Assembly (NCBI GenBank): GCA_022794265.1
Contig: JAAWEK010000011.1
Location: forward strand, 152,695-216,694
DNA: 64,000 bases
Source: Lachnospiraceae bacterium
Lineage (GTDB): Bacteria; Bacillota; Clostridia; Lachnospirales; Lachnospiraceae
Direction: 5' to 3'
The notes under the pieces were generated by a model, which searched no databases, had not been told where the DNA came from, and was given only the letters and a program-made list of their open reading frames with translations. Each line of letters starts with the position of its first letter. Position 1 is the stretch's first letter. This document shows, one piece after another, positions 25,882-35,112 of the stretch. The position numbers were made by a program, and so were the translations under genes.

Positions 25882-26499
25882 ATGAACAAAAAGACAATGT
25901 ATAATCTGACTTATGGACTTTTTGTCCTCACCTCTGCTTATGAGGGAAAGGATAGTGGTTGTATCATTAATACGGGGGGCCAGGTGACTTCTGAACCAAA
26001 CAGAATCAGTATTACGGTAAATAAGGCAAATTTTACCCATGACCTGGTACGGGACAGTGGGAAATTTAACATTTCCATACTCAGTGAGGAAGCTGGTTTT
26101 GATATTTATAAACACTTTGGATTTCAGTCCGGCCGGACAGTTGACAAATTTGCCGGTTTCGAAAGCTGTAAACGAAGCGCTAACGGTCTGTATTACATTA
26201 CGGCAGGAACAAATGGGTTTATCGGTGCGGAGGTTGAACAAACCATAGATTTGGGAAGTCATACCATGTTTATAGCCTCTGTAAAGGAAATGGAAATATT
26301 ATCGGAGGCTCCGTCGGCAACTTATGCATATTATCAGTCTGATGTTAAACCGAAGCCGGAACAGTCTTCTGCTGCGGGAAAAACTGTATGGCGTTGTACG
26401 GTCTGCGGCTATGTTTATGAAGGAGAGGAGCTTCCGGAGGATTATATCTGTCCGTTATGCAAGCATCCTGCTTCAGATTTTGAAAAAGTAACAGGTTAG
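25882..26499 (+). CDS. Flavin reductase-like protein fused to rubredoxin
   Basis: The 205-residue protein has a flavin reductase/FMN-binding split-barrel domain (about 1-150, with RISITVNKANFTHDLV) and a C-terminal rubredoxin domain whose iron ligands are C172, C175, C190 and C193 (CTVCGYVYEGEELPED, then CPLC). Such high-molecular-weight rubredoxins pass electrons from reduced pyridine nucleotides to oxygen- or peroxide-detoxifying proteins in strict anaerobes. It faces the rubrerythrin gene across a shared terminator, and perR is next, giving an oxidative-stress cluster. AAGGAGGGAG precedes the ATG. Confidence 0.88.
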   Translation: MNKKTMYNLTYGLFVLTSAYEGKDSGCIINTGGQVTSEPNRISITVNKANFTHDLVRDSGKFNISILSEEAGFDIYKHFGFQSGRTVDKFAGFESCKRSANGLYYITAGTNGFIGAEVEQTIDLGSHTMFIASVKEMEILSEAPSATYAYYQSDVKPKPEQSSAAGKTVWRCTVCGYVYEGEELPEDYICPLCKHPASDFEKVTG

Positions 26500-26508
26500 G
26501 AAATAAAA

Positions 26509-26548
26509 TAACAGAGGCGGCTTTTATTGAGCCGCCTCTGTTATTTTT
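26509..26548. terminator. Bidirectional terminator
   Basis: ACAGAGGCGGCT at 26511-26522 pairs with AGCCGCCTCTGT at 26530-26541; T-rich sequence follows on both strands. It serves the two convergent redox genes. Confidence 0.85.
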
Positions 26549-26572
26549 AGAATGAGCAATTTAATTATTTAA

Positions 26573-27115
26573 TTAGCCAAAATATCTCTTAAGCAATCCT
26601 GCAAATGCCTTTCCATGTCTGGCCTCATCTCTGGCCATTTCATGAACTGTATCATGAATTGCATCCAGGTTCTGTTCTTTCGCCATCTTTGCCAGCTGGA
26701 ATTTTCCAGCAGTTGCGCCGTTTTCAGCCTCAACGCGCAATTCAAGATTTTTCTTTGTGCTAGGTGTTACCACTTCACCTAATAATTCAGCAAATTTAGC
26801 TGCATGTTCTGCTTCTTCATATGCTGCCTTTTCATAGTAAAGACCAACTTCAGGATATCCTTCTCTGAAAGCAACTCTGGCCATTGCAAGATACATACCG
26901 ACTTCGGTACATTCACCTGTAAAGTTTGCTCTTAAACCTTCTTTGATTTCTTCGCTGACATCACTGGCTACACCTAAAACATGCTCGGCAGCCCATGTCA
27001 TGTTTTCATCCTGAACTGTAAACTTTTCACCTGGAACACCACACTGCGGACATTTTTCCGGCGGCTGATCTCCTTCATGAACATAACCACAAACTGGACA
27101 TACGTATTTTGCCAT
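26573..27115 (-). CDS. rbr: Reverse rubrerythrin
   Basis: The 180-residue protein has an N-terminal rubredoxin domain (C6, C9, C22, C25) followed by a four-helix diiron domain with carboxylate/His motifs [26 protein letters not shown] and [11 protein letters not shown]. The rubredoxin-first order defines the reverse rubrerythrins, NADH-peroxidase components that reduce hydrogen peroxide and oxygen in clostridia, fed by a high-molecular-weight rubredoxin like the gene next door. A PerR-type box lies upstream at 27159-27176. AAAGGAG precedes the ATG. Confidence 0.92.
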   Translation of the reverse strand: MAKYVCPVCGYVHEGDQPPEKCPQCGVPGEKFTVQDENMTWAAEHVLGVASDVSEEIKEGLRANFTGECTEVGMYLAMARVAFREGYPEVGLYYEKAAYEEAEHAAKFAELLGEVVTPSTKKNLELRVEAENGATAGKFQLAKMAKEQNLDAIHDTVHEMARDEARHGKAFAGLLKRYFG

Positions 27116-27158
27116 AATTTTTTCTCCTTTTTATATATATTTTATTTTAAAAATTAAA

Positions 27159-27176
27159 ATCAATAATGATTACTGT
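27159..27176 (-). promoter_or_regulatory. PerR box upstream of reverse rubrerythrin
   Basis: The plus strand reads ATCAATAATGATTACTGT; its core ATAATGATTA fits the PerR consensus core ATAATNATTA. It matches the site upstream of perR (read on the minus strand) at 16 of 18 positions. Confidence 0.7.
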
Positions 27177-27215
27177 TTTAATATAACACGACTTAATTTA
27201 TCTGTCAATGTTTTT

Positions 27216-27623
27216 TTAAAAAATTTTTTCTTTTGTCATACAATCATGACAAGTCCCATAGAAATAGATAGAGTGGCCTTCAACTTTACCCGGGAAGTTC
27301 TGGGCGGCAAGGGTATTGACAAAATCAATGTTATCCATTTCCAGATCAATGATACTGCTGCATTTGCGGCATATGAAATGATTGTGAGGGGCAGGATTGC
27401 CGTCGAAATGCTCGGATTCGTCGTTACAGGAAATCTTCTGAATGATACCGAGTTCAGACAGAAGCGTAAGATTGCGGTAGACAGTTCCAAGACTTATATT
27501 GGGAAATTCCTGTTTTACGCCTTTGTAAATCATATCGGCAGTAGGATGGTCTTTCCGAGGTTTTAAATAGGCAAGGATTGCTTCTCTCTGCCGGCTGTGA
27601 TTCAGGGTTCTTGTTGTGTTCAT
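27216..27623 (-). CDS. perR: Peroxide-responsive repressor, Fur family
   Basis: The 135-residue Fur-family protein has a winged helix (about 1-75) and a dimerisation domain. The structural zinc cysteines are C85, C88, C125 and C128. The regulatory metal ligands H26, D74, H80, H82 and D93 have exactly the spacing of H37, D85, H91, H93 and D104 of Bacillus PerR, and the aspartate at the D85 position distinguishes PerR from Fur. It should repress peroxide-defence genes until its metal-site His is oxidised. ATG at 27623 with AAGGAG is preferred to the TTG at 27629. It carries its own PerR box, so autoregulation is likely. Confidence 0.9.
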   Translation of the reverse strand: MNTTRTLNHSRQREAILAYLKPRKDHPTADMIYKGVKQEFPNISLGTVYRNLTLLSELGIIQKISCNDESEHFDGNPAPHNHFICRKCSSIIDLEMDNIDFVNTLAAQNFPGKVEGHSIYFYGTCHDCMTKEKIF

Positions 27624-27657
27624 AAGCAATGCTCCTTAAATCTGTATGAAATATAAA

Positions 27658-27675
27658 ATAGTAATGATTATTGAT
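27658..27675 (-). promoter_or_regulatory. PerR box upstream of perR
   Basis: On the minus strand this reads ATCAATAATCATTACTAT, nearly identical to the rubrerythrin site. It lies about 35 bases before the perR start codon. Confidence 0.7.
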
Positions 27676-27895
27676 ATTAGTATAATGGATGATAAATTAT
27701 TCGTCAATATTCTTTTGTATAAAATATTTTGGTAAAAATATACAATTTATTTTGGCATGTTTGTACATTTCGACAAGAAGATTGTTGCAGAATAATGAAT
27801 GTCAGAAAAAACTTTGATAAAAAGTGCAAAATCAGTTCAATAAAATTGGTTTGTATGTTATAATATTTGCATAAAACAACAGCGAGGTGATTGAC

Positions 27896-29170
27896 GTGAT
27901 TAAGAAAGAAATGATTGCCATGTTACTGGCAGGTGGACAGGGTAGCAGACTGGGAGTGCTTACATCAAAAGTAGCAAAACCGGCGGTAGCGTTTGGTGGA
28001 AAGTACAGAATCATTGATTTCCCGTTGAGCAACTGCATTAATTCGGGTATCGATACGGTAGGAGTGCTGACCCAGTATCAGCCGTTACGGTTAAATGCAC
28101 ATATCGGTATCGGTATACCTTGGGATTTAGATAGAAATATCGGCGGTGTTACGGTTTTACCACCATATGAGAAAAGTGGAAACAGCGAATGGTACACAGG
28201 AACCGCGAATGCAATCTATCAGAATTTAGATTATATAGATTCTTACAATCCGGATTATGTGCTTATTTTGTCGGGAGATCATATTTATAAGATGGATTAT
28301 GAGGTTATGCTGGATTATCATAAAGCAAATCAGGCAGACGTTACGATTGCTACCATGCCTGTACCATATGAGGAAGCCAGCAGGTTTGGCATAGTGTTAA
28401 CTGACGATGACAACAAGATAACTGAATTTGAAGAAAAGCCGGAACAGCCAAGAGGAAATTTAGCCTCTATGGGTATTTATATTTTTAGTTGGAAAATTTT
28501 GAAGGAAGCGTTGATTACGAAATCCGAACAAAGCAATTGTGATTTTGGTAAACATATTATTCCGTACTGCTTTGAAAAAGGAGACCGGATGTTTGCCTAC
28601 GAGTATAACGGATACTGGAAGGATGTAGGAACTCTGTCCTCTTATTGGGAAGCTAATATGGAATTAATAAATATCATTCCAGTATTTAATCTCTATGAAG
28701 AATTTTGGAGAATCTATACCAAAAGTGATACATTGCCACCGCAGTATATTTCGGAGTATGCGAAAGTGGAAAGAAGTATAGTCAGCGAAGGTACAAGTAT
28801 ATATGGAGAAGTTTATAATTCCGTGATTGGCGCAGGCGTTACGATTGAAGAGGGCGCAGTGGTGCGGGACTCCATCATTATGCAGAATACCAGTATCGGT
28901 AAGGGAACAAAGATAAATAAAGCCATAATCGCTGAAAATGTTAACATTGGTTTTGATGTTGAACTGGGTATCGGTGATGAAGCTCCTAGTAAGCTGGAAC
29001 CAAAGATTTATAACAGCGGCCTGGTAACGATAGGAGAAAATTCGGTAGTTCCGAACCATGTAAAAGTCGGAAAGAATACGGCCATATCCGGTATTACCGT
29101 TGCCGAGGATTATCCGAACGGAATTCTTGGAAGCGGCGAATATATAATTAAGGCAGGTGACGTCAAATGA
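27896..29170 (+). CDS. glgC: Glucose-1-phosphate adenylyltransferase
   Basis: The 424-residue enzyme makes ADP-glucose from glucose 1-phosphate and ATP for glycogen synthesis. Visible motifs are the nucleotide loop [43 protein letters not shown] and FEEKP, followed by a left-handed beta-helix domain (about 290-410). GTG at 27896, preceded by GAGGTGA, is preferred to GTG at 27887. A TATAAT at 27870-27875 with a weak -35 drives it. It overlaps glgD by four bases, so the two subunits are co-translated. Confidence 0.93.
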   Translation: MIKKEMIAMLLAGGQGSRLGVLTSKVAKPAVAFGGKYRIIDFPLSNCINSGIDTVGVLTQYQPLRLNAHIGIGIPWDLDRNIGGVTVLPPYEKSGNSEWYTGTANAIYQNLDYIDSYNPDYVLILSGDHIYKMDYEVMLDYHKANQADVTIATMPVPYEEASRFGIVLTDDDNKITEFEEKPEQPRGNLASMGIYIFSWKILKEALITKSEQSNCDFGKHIIPYCFEKGDRMFAYEYNGYWKDVGTLSSYWEANMELINIIPVFNLYEEFWRIYTKSDTLPPQYISEYAKVERSIVSEGTSIYGEVYNSVIGAGVTIEEGAVVRDSIIMQNTSIGKGTKINKAIIAENVNIGFDVELGIGDEAPSKLEPKIYNSGLVTIGENSVVPNHVKVGKNTAISGITVAEDYPNGILGSGEYIIKAGDVK

Positions 29171-30288
29171 GAGCAATAGGAATTATACTGGCTGGTGGAA
29201 ACAATAACAAGATGAGAGAGCTTTCGTATAAGCGCGCCATTTCAGCTATGCCCATTGCGGGCAGCTACAGAAGCATAGATTTTGCACTGAGTAATATGTC
29301 AAATTCCCATATTCAGAAAGTAGCCGTGCTTACACAATATAATGCACTGTCCTTAAACGAACATCTGAGTTCATCTAAATGGTGGGATTTCGGAAGAAAA
29401 CAGGGAGGTCTGTTCGTATTTACTCCTTCCATTACCGCTGAAAACGGATTCTGGTATCAGGGAACCGCCGATGCCATATATCAGAATATCAGTTTTCTGA
29501 AGAACAGTCATGAGCCGTATGTGGTAATCGCATCCGGTGACGGAGTGTATAAGCTGGATTACAATAAAGTATTGGAATACCATATTGCGAAAAAGGCGGA
29601 TATCACCGTGGTATGCAAGGATTTCCCGGAAGGTACCGACGTATCGCGTTTCGGCTGTGTGAAAATGAACGAGGAAAGCCGTATTACGGAATTTGAAGAG
29701 AAGCCTCTGGTATGTACGTCAAACACTGTATCTACAGGTGTATATGTAATACGCAGACGCCTGTTGATAGAATTAATAGAAAAATGCGCGGCAGAAGACA
29801 GATATGATTTTGTAACCGATATTCTGGTGCGGTACAAGAATGTAAAACGAATTTACGGATATAAGATTAACACCTACTGGAGCAATATTGCCACTGTAGA
29901 GTCCTACTATAAAACCAATATGGATTTTCTGAAGCTCAGTGTCAGGGATTACTTCTTTAAACAGTATCCGGATATCTATTCGAAAGTGGATGATTTGCCG
30001 CCGGCAAAATACAATCCGGGAGCAGTGGTTAAGAACAGTCTGATTAGCAGCGGTTGTATTATTAATGGTGTGGTAGAGAACTCTGTATTGTTTAAAAAGG
30101 CCTATATAGGTAATAACTGTACGATTAAAAATTCTATCATATTAAATAATGTGTATATTGGTGATAATACCTATATCGAAAACTGTATTGTTGAAAGCCG
30201 CGATACGATTCGTGCCAATACCACTTATATCGGTAACAACGGAGAAATTAAGATTGTTGTGGAAAAAGGTGAACGTTATAGTCTGTAG
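29167..30288 (+). CDS. glgD: Glycogen biosynthesis protein GlgD (regulatory subunit)
   Basis: The 373-residue GlgC paralogue keeps the fold but has lost catalytic residues: the nucleotide loop reads [20 protein letters not shown], without the GSRL and KPAV residues of GlgC. In Firmicutes GlgD forms a heterotetramer with GlgC and raises its activity. The ATG overlaps the glgC stop (ATGA at 29167-29170). The C-terminal beta-helix repeats ([15 protein letters not shown] and following) are intact. Confidence 0.92.
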   Translation: MRAIGIILAGGNNNKMRELSYKRAISAMPIAGSYRSIDFALSNMSNSHIQKVAVLTQYNALSLNEHLSSSKWWDFGRKQGGLFVFTPSITAENGFWYQGTADAIYQNISFLKNSHEPYVVIASGDGVYKLDYNKVLEYHIAKKADITVVCKDFPEGTDVSRFGCVKMNEESRITEFEEKPLVCTSNTVSTGVYVIRRRLLIELIEKCAAEDRYDFVTDILVRYKNVKRIYGYKINTYWSNIATVESYYKTNMDFLKLSVRDYFFKQYPDIYSKVDDLPPAKYNPGAVVKNSLISSGCIINGVVENSVLFKKAYIGNNCTIKNSIILNNVYIGDNTYIENCIVESRDTIRANTTYIGNNGEIKIVVEKGERYSL

Positions 30289-30329
30289 ACGGACTTGAAT
30301 TAAAATTGTATAGGGAAGGGGACCTGAAA

Positions 30330-30605
30330 ATGCAAATTACAGATATACGTGTCAGAAAAGTTACAAAAGAAAGCAAAATGAAGGCAGTGGTATCAATTAC
30401 AATTGACGGGGTATTCGTCATACACGACATTAAAGTGATTGACGGAGATAACGGACCATTTATAGCCATGCCAAGCAGGAAGGCCTCAGATGGGGAATAC
30501 CGGGATATTGCACATCCTATTAATTCCGAGACAAGAGAAATGCTGCAGAAGCTGATTATAGAGCGATATGAGGCGGCTCTTGCGGAGGAAACGGAACAGG
30601 AATAA
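30330..30605 (+). CDS. spoVG: SpoVG, septation/RNA-binding regulator
   Basis: The 91-residue protein matches SpoVG throughout: [42 protein letters not shown] and [17 protein letters not shown]. SpoVG is a small nucleic-acid-binding protein affecting sporulation, division and virulence traits in Firmicutes. The start at 30330 is chosen over 30306 because of the match to family N-termini and GGGGA upstream. It follows glgD by 41 bases and ends in a terminator whose sequence also holds the next promoter. Confidence 0.95.
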   Translation: MQITDIRVRKVTKESKMKAVVSITIDGVFVIHDIKVIDGDNGPFIAMPSRKASDGEYRDIAHPINSETREMLQKLIIERYEAALAEETEQE

Positions 30606-30634
30606 ATCGGGACGTTGTAAATCTTGATTTATGG

Positions 30635-30668
30635 AAAAACAGGTTGACAATTGAGTTAACCTGTTTTT
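30635..30668 (+). terminator. Terminator of spoVG
   Basis: AAAAACAGGTT at 30635-30645 pairs with AACCTGTTTTT at 30658-30668. Confidence 0.75.
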
Positions 30669-30679
30669 TGTGCTATAAT
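30651..30679 (+). promoter_or_regulatory. Promoter of pth-mfd overlapping the spoVG terminator
   Basis: TTGAGT at 30651-30656 and TATAAT at 30674-30679, 17 bp apart. The -35 lies in the terminator loop and the spacer contains its right arm. Confidence 0.6.
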
Positions 30680-30733
30680 GTAACTTCCCTGAAAATGGAA
30701 GAAATGACACGGAGCAGATATGAAAGAAAGGAC

Positions 30734-31309
30734 ATGGATGTAAAAATGTATATAATAGCAGGATTAGGGAATCCTACATCAAAATATCATGGAACCAGAC
30801 ATAATGTGGGGTTTGATGCAATAGATAAAATAGCGGAAGAGAACGGAATACCGGTAGATGTATTAAAACACAGGGCCTTATGTGGAAAAGGAATCATAGG
30901 CGGAGAAAAGGTGCTGCTGATGAAGCCGCAGACATTTATGAACAACAGCGGGGAAGCGCTGCGGGCCGCCGTGGATTATTATAAGGCGGATGCGGAAAAT
31001 GAAGTTATCGTAATTTATGACGATATCAGTCTGCCCGAGGGACGATTGAGAATCCGGGCAAAAGGAAGTGCAGGGGGACATAATGGAATTAAGAGTATTA
31101 TCACCCATTTAGGAACGGAGAAATTTAAACGGATTCGCATAGGAATCGGAGAAAAACCGGAGTATATGGATCTGGCGGATTATGTGCTGGGGAAATTTTC
31201 GATGGAAAAGCGGATTGATATAGAGAATTCCATCAAAAATGCCAGTGCGGCCTTAAGCCTGATGATAGAGCAGGACATAGGAGCGGCCATGAACCTGTAT
31301 AATTCATAG
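30734..31309 (+). CDS. pth: Peptidyl-tRNA hydrolase
   Basis: The enzyme of about 190 residues recycles peptidyl-tRNA from stalled ribosomes. Family motifs are AGLGNPTSKYHGTRHNVGFDAID (catalytic His in RHNVGF), LMKPQTFMNNSGEA, DDISLPEGRLRIRAKGSAGGHNGIKSI and RIRIGIG. Start is uncertain between ATG 30734 (AAAGGA too close) and ATG 30746 (spacing 13); the frame upstream to 30644 is not translated because the promoter lies there. A seven-codon leader frame 30720-30743 overlaps the start and could couple translation. mfd follows by 45 bases. Confidence 0.93.
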   Translation: MDVKMYIIAGLGNPTSKYHGTRHNVGFDAIDKIAEENGIPVDVLKHRALCGKGIIGGEKVLLMKPQTFMNNSGEALRAAVDYYKADAENEVIVIYDDISLPEGRLRIRAKGSAGGHNGIKSIITHLGTEKFKRIRIGIGEKPEYMDLADYVLGKFSMEKRIDIENSIKNASAALSLMIEQDIGAAMNLYNS

Positions 31310-31354
31310 ATTGAAAATAAATGCGGAATTCAATTCCAGGAATGGAGGAACGAT

Positions 31355-34300
31355 GTGAAGACTTTTGAAGAACCGTTGCAGGATTGTAACGAATACAATC
31401 TTCTAATGGAGCAGCTAAAAAAAGATGATAAAATGCAGAAAGCCTTTCAGATTACCGGATGTCTGGATTCCCAGCAGGTAAATTTCATGAGCGGCATTGC
31501 AAAAGATTATTCCTACAGTGTGGTGGTGACCCATAGTGAGAAGCGTGCAAGGGAAATATATGAAGATTTTTTGCTGTATACAAAGGATGTTTATTTTTAT
31601 CCGGCAAAAGATTTTATTTTTTATAGTGCGGATATTCATGGAACCCTTACCATCAGAGAGCGTCTGAATACCATCCGCAGACTGGTGGAAGGGCAGAAGG
31701 CTGTAATCGTGACCACCATAGATGGACTGATGGATAAACTGATACCTCTCCGACAGATAAAGGAAAAGGTACTTACCTTTCAATGCGGGGATACAGTAAA
31801 TCTGAATAAGCTGCAGAAAGAATTAATCAGTATGTGTTATGAAAGAGTGGGGCAGGTGGAATTATCGGGACAGTTTGCCATTCGTGGCGGTATCATTGAT
31901 ATATTTCCGCTGAGCGAGGAAAGTCCTATCCGGATTGACTTGTGGGATGATGAGATTGATTCCATTAAATATTTCGATGTGGAAAGCCAGCGCTCTATTA
32001 CCATGCTGGAAGAGGTTTCCGTTTATCCGGCAACGGAATATATACTGAGTCAGGAACAGGTTGCTTTGGGATTGAAGAAAATTCAGGAAGAAATGATGGA
32101 AACAGAACAGAAGTTCCGAAAGGAAATGAAGACGGAGGAAGCCCACAGAATCAAAACCGTAATCAATGATTTTACGGAACAGTTGAAGTTGGGCAATACC
32201 AATGTGTCGGTGGACAGTTTCATTAATTATTTTTATGAAGAGTCTTCTTCGCTGATTGAGTACCTGGAACAGGAAAATACGATTTTTTTGCTGGATGAAC
32301 CGGCCAGACTGGAGGAGAGAAGCGGCGTTGTTGAAAAGGAATTTCGGGAAAGCATGATTAATCGTTTGGAAAAGGGGTATCTGCTGGCCGGACAGGTGGA
32401 TGTAATGAAGACATATTCCCAGATACTTGCCCTGATGTCCTGCAGACAGATGGTAGTTTTTACTGCACTGGAACAAAAGGTGAAAGGTATCAGTATTACG
32501 GATATCTTTCATATAGATGCAAAGAATATTATCTCATATAACAGTCAGTTTGATTTACTTATCAAAGATTTGAAACAATATAAGAAAAAGGGATACAGAA
32601 TATTGATACTGACCACCTCCAGAACCAGAGCGGAACGGCTGGCGGAAAATCTCCGGGATTATGAGATTGAAGCGTTCTATTCGGAGAATCCCGACCGGAC
32701 TTTGGAATCCAGGGAAATCATGGTTTCTTATGGTAATCTTCATAAGGGATTTGAATATCCTCTTTTAAAATTTGTGGTGATTACCCAGACCGATATTTTT
32801 GGAAGGGAAAAAGCGAAAAAGAGACGTGCAAAGAAACAGTATACCGGAAAGAAGATTCAGAGTTTTTCCGAATTAAATATTGGCGACTATGTAGTACATG
32901 AAAATCATGGTCTTGGAATATACCGGGGAATTGAAAAAATAGAAGTTGATAAAGTGGCAAAGGATTATATTAAAATTGAGTATGCAGATAACAGCAATCT
33001 CTATATTCTGGCTACCGGACTGGACCTGATTCAGAAATATGCCGGTTCCGATGCGGTGAAAACACCGAAGATAAACAAACTGGGGACCCAGGAATGGAGC
33101 CGTACCAAGTCGAAAGTCAGGACAGCGGTAAAAGATATTGCCAGAGACCTGGTAGCGCTCTATTCGGCCAGACAGAATCAGAAAGGCTTTTCCTTCAGTC
33201 AGGATAATGTGTGGCAGAAAGAATTTGAGGAAATATTCCCTTATGAGGAGACCATGGATCAGCTTAGCGCTATTGAAGCCATGAAAAAGGATATGGAAAG
33301 CGATAAGATTATGGACCGTTTAATCTGCGGGGATGTGGGATATGGTAAGACGGAGATAGCCATCCGTGGAGCCTTTAAAGCGGTACAGGACGGAAAACAG
33401 GTGGTTGTACTGGTTCCTACTACGATACTGGCCCAGCAGCATTACAATACCTTTACCCAGAGAATGAAGGACTATCCGATACGCATTGACCTGCTTTCCC
33501 GGTTCCGTACGGCCTCAGGGGCCAAGATGACCATAGAGGGATTGAAAACCGGTGAAGTGGACATTGTCATAGGCACCCATAAGGTGTTATCCAAAGATGT
33601 GAAATTTAAGGATCTGGGGCTGCTGGTGGTGGACGAAGAGCAGCGATTCGGAGTGACGCACAAGGAAAAGATAAAGACTTTGAAGCAGAATGTGGACGTT
33701 CTCACTTTATCAGCGACGCCTATTCCACGTACGCTTCATATGAGTCTGGTGGGAATCCGGGATATGAGCGTTCTGGAAGAGCCACCGGTAGACCGTCTGC
33801 CGATACAGACTTATGTGATGGAATATGATGATGAAATGGTGCGGGAAGCTATCAACCGGGAACTGATCCGTGGAGGACAGGTATATTATGTGTATAACCG
33901 GGTCAATAACATTGATGAGATTGCGGCAGGCATAGCTAAGCTGGTGCCGGATGCCAATGTGGTATTTGCCCACGGGCAGATGAGTGAGCGGAAACTGGAG
34001 CAGATTATGTACGACTTTATAGAAGGGGAAATCGACGTTCTGGTCTCCACCACGATTATTGAAACCGGACTGGATATTTCCAATGTTAATACTATTATTA
34101 TCCATGATGCGGATAATTTCGGACTGTCCCAGCTTTATCAGCTTCGGGGACGGGTCGGACGTTCCAACCGGACGTCTTATGCATTTCTGATGTATAAAAG
34201 AGATAAGATGTTAAAAGAAGTGGCGGAAAAAAGGCTTCAGGCAATCCGGGAATTTACCGAACTGGGCAGCGGCATCAAGATTGCCATGAAGGATTTGGAA

Positions 34301-34888
34301 ATCCGCGGTGCAGGTAATATTCTTGGCGCCAGACAGCATGGCCATATGGAAGCGGTTGGATATGACCTGTACTGCAAGCTGTTAAATGAAGCTGTAGCTG
34401 AGGAAAAAGGCATGGAAGTTATGGATAGTTTTGAAACAAAGATTGATATCAGTATCGATGCTTTTATACCGCCGCAGTATATTAAGAATGAATTTCAGAA
34501 ATTAAATGTTTATAAGCAGATTGCCAGTATTGAGTCGGAAGAGGAATACAGAGATATGCAGGATGAACTTATGGACCGGTTCGGCGAACTGCCAAAGAAT
34601 GTGGAGAATCTGTTATCCATTGCGTTAATAAAGGCTTTGGCCCATAAGGCGTGGATAACAGAAATCAGTAATATTGGCACACAGCTGAAATTTGTTATGT
34701 ACCGGGAAGCAAAGATTGATGTGGCAGGCATACAGGCAATTATTGACAGGTATAAGAATAAACTGAAGTTTGTTACGGATTCTATACCGTATTTCATGTA
34801 TACCATGGATAAAACCACAAATGATATGAAAGAATACAAACAGATTATTTTGGATATAATTGGAGATATAAACAGTCTGGCGCTTTAG
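31355..34888 (+). CDS. mfd: Transcription-repair coupling factor
   Basis: The 1177-residue Mfd removes RNA polymerase stalled at DNA damage and recruits UvrA. It has the UvrB-like N-terminal region (about 30-350), the polymerase-interacting domain (about 500-560, with SFSELNIGDYVVHENHGLG), the RecG-like translocase with Walker A GDVGYGKTE near 658 and DEEQRFGV near 760, ATPIPRTLHMS, the RGRVGRS motif near 930, and the C-terminal TRCF domain. GTG at 31355 with GGAGG upstream is the start. The order pth-mfd is standard in Firmicutes. Confidence 0.97.
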   Translation: MKTFEEPLQDCNEYNLLMEQLKKDDKMQKAFQITGCLDSQQVNFMSGIAKDYSYSVVVTHSEKRAREIYEDFLLYTKDVYFYPAKDFIFYSADIHGTLTIRERLNTIRRLVEGQKAVIVTTIDGLMDKLIPLRQIKEKVLTFQCGDTVNLNKLQKELISMCYERVGQVELSGQFAIRGGIIDIFPLSEESPIRIDLWDDEIDSIKYFDVESQRSITMLEEVSVYPATEYILSQEQVALGLKKIQEEMMETEQKFRKEMKTEEAHRIKTVINDFTEQLKLGNTNVSVDSFINYFYEESSSLIEYLEQENTIFLLDEPARLEERSGVVEKEFRESMINRLEKGYLLAGQVDVMKTYSQILALMSCRQMVVFTALEQKVKGISITDIFHIDAKNIISYNSQFDLLIKDLKQYKKKGYRILILTTSRTRAERLAENLRDYEIEAFYSENPDRTLESREIMVSYGNLHKGFEYPLLKFVVITQTDIFGREKAKKRRAKKQYTGKKIQSFSELNIGDYVVHENHGLGIYRGIEKIEVDKVAKDYIKIEYADNSNLYILATGLDLIQKYAGSDAVKTPKINKLGTQEWSRTKSKVRTAVKDIARDLVALYSARQNQKGFSFSQDNVWQKEFEEIFPYEETMDQLSAIEAMKKDMESDKIMDRLICGDVGYGKTEIAIRGAFKAVQDGKQVVVLVPTTILAQQHYNTFTQRMKDYPIRIDLLSRFRTASGAKMTIEGLKTGEVDIVIGTHKVLSKDVKFKDLGLLVVDEEQRFGVTHKEKIKTLKQNVDVLTLSATPIPRTLHMSLVGIRDMSVLEEPPVDRLPIQTYVMEYDDEMVREAINRELIRGGQVYYVYNRVNNIDEIAAGIAKLVPDANVVFAHGQMSERKLEQIMYDFIEGEIDVLVSTTIIETGLDISNVNTIIIHDADNFGLSQLYQLRGRVGRSNRTSYAFLMYKRDKMLKEVAEKRLQAIREFTELGSGIKIAMKDLEIRGAGNILGARQHGHMEAVGYDLYCKLLNEAVAEEKGMEVMDSFETKIDISIDAFIPPQYIKNEFQKLNVYKQIASIESEEEYRDMQDELMDRFGELPKNVENLLSIALIKALAHKAWITEISNIGTQLKFVMYREAKIDVAGIQAIIDRYKNKLKFVTDSIPYFMYTMDKTTNDMKEYKQIILDIIGDINSLAL

Positions 34889-34931
34889 GTGGTTTACGGA
34901 CGTTGAAAGAATACAGGAGGATATTGATAAG

Positions 34932-35015
34932 GTGAAAAAAGTTTTAGGTTTTATTTTGGGGGCGGCGCTGCTGGCGGTGGTAATGATTGTAATTATTAAC
35001 CGGCTGTGTCTGTAA
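34932..35015 (+). CDS. 27-residue membrane peptide downstream of mfd
   Basis: A GTG-started frame encodes MKKVLG followed by a hydrophobic run (FILGAALLAVVMIVII) and NRLCL. AGGAGG lies 11 bases upstream, and the frame sits 43 bases after mfd and before a strong terminator, so it is likely transcribed with mfd. I do not recognise a family. A single-helix peptide could be a small membrane regulator or a chance hydrophobic frame. Confidence 0.4.
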   Translation: MKKVLGFILGAALLAVVMIVIINRLCL

Positions 35016-35065
35016 TCGGATTATAAGAGGTGTTCCAGGCAGGAAAATGATATAAACAGGAAGAA

Positions 35066-35110
35066 AAAACAGAGGCGGACTTTGAATTTAAAAAGTCCGC
35101 CTCTGTTTTG
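35066..35110. terminator. Bidirectional terminator
   Basis: AAAACAGAGGCGGACTT at 35066-35082 pairs with AAGTCCGCCTCTGTTTT at 35093-35109 and works on both strands, between mfd and the leftward envelope genes. Confidence 0.88.
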
Positions 35111-35112
35111 GG

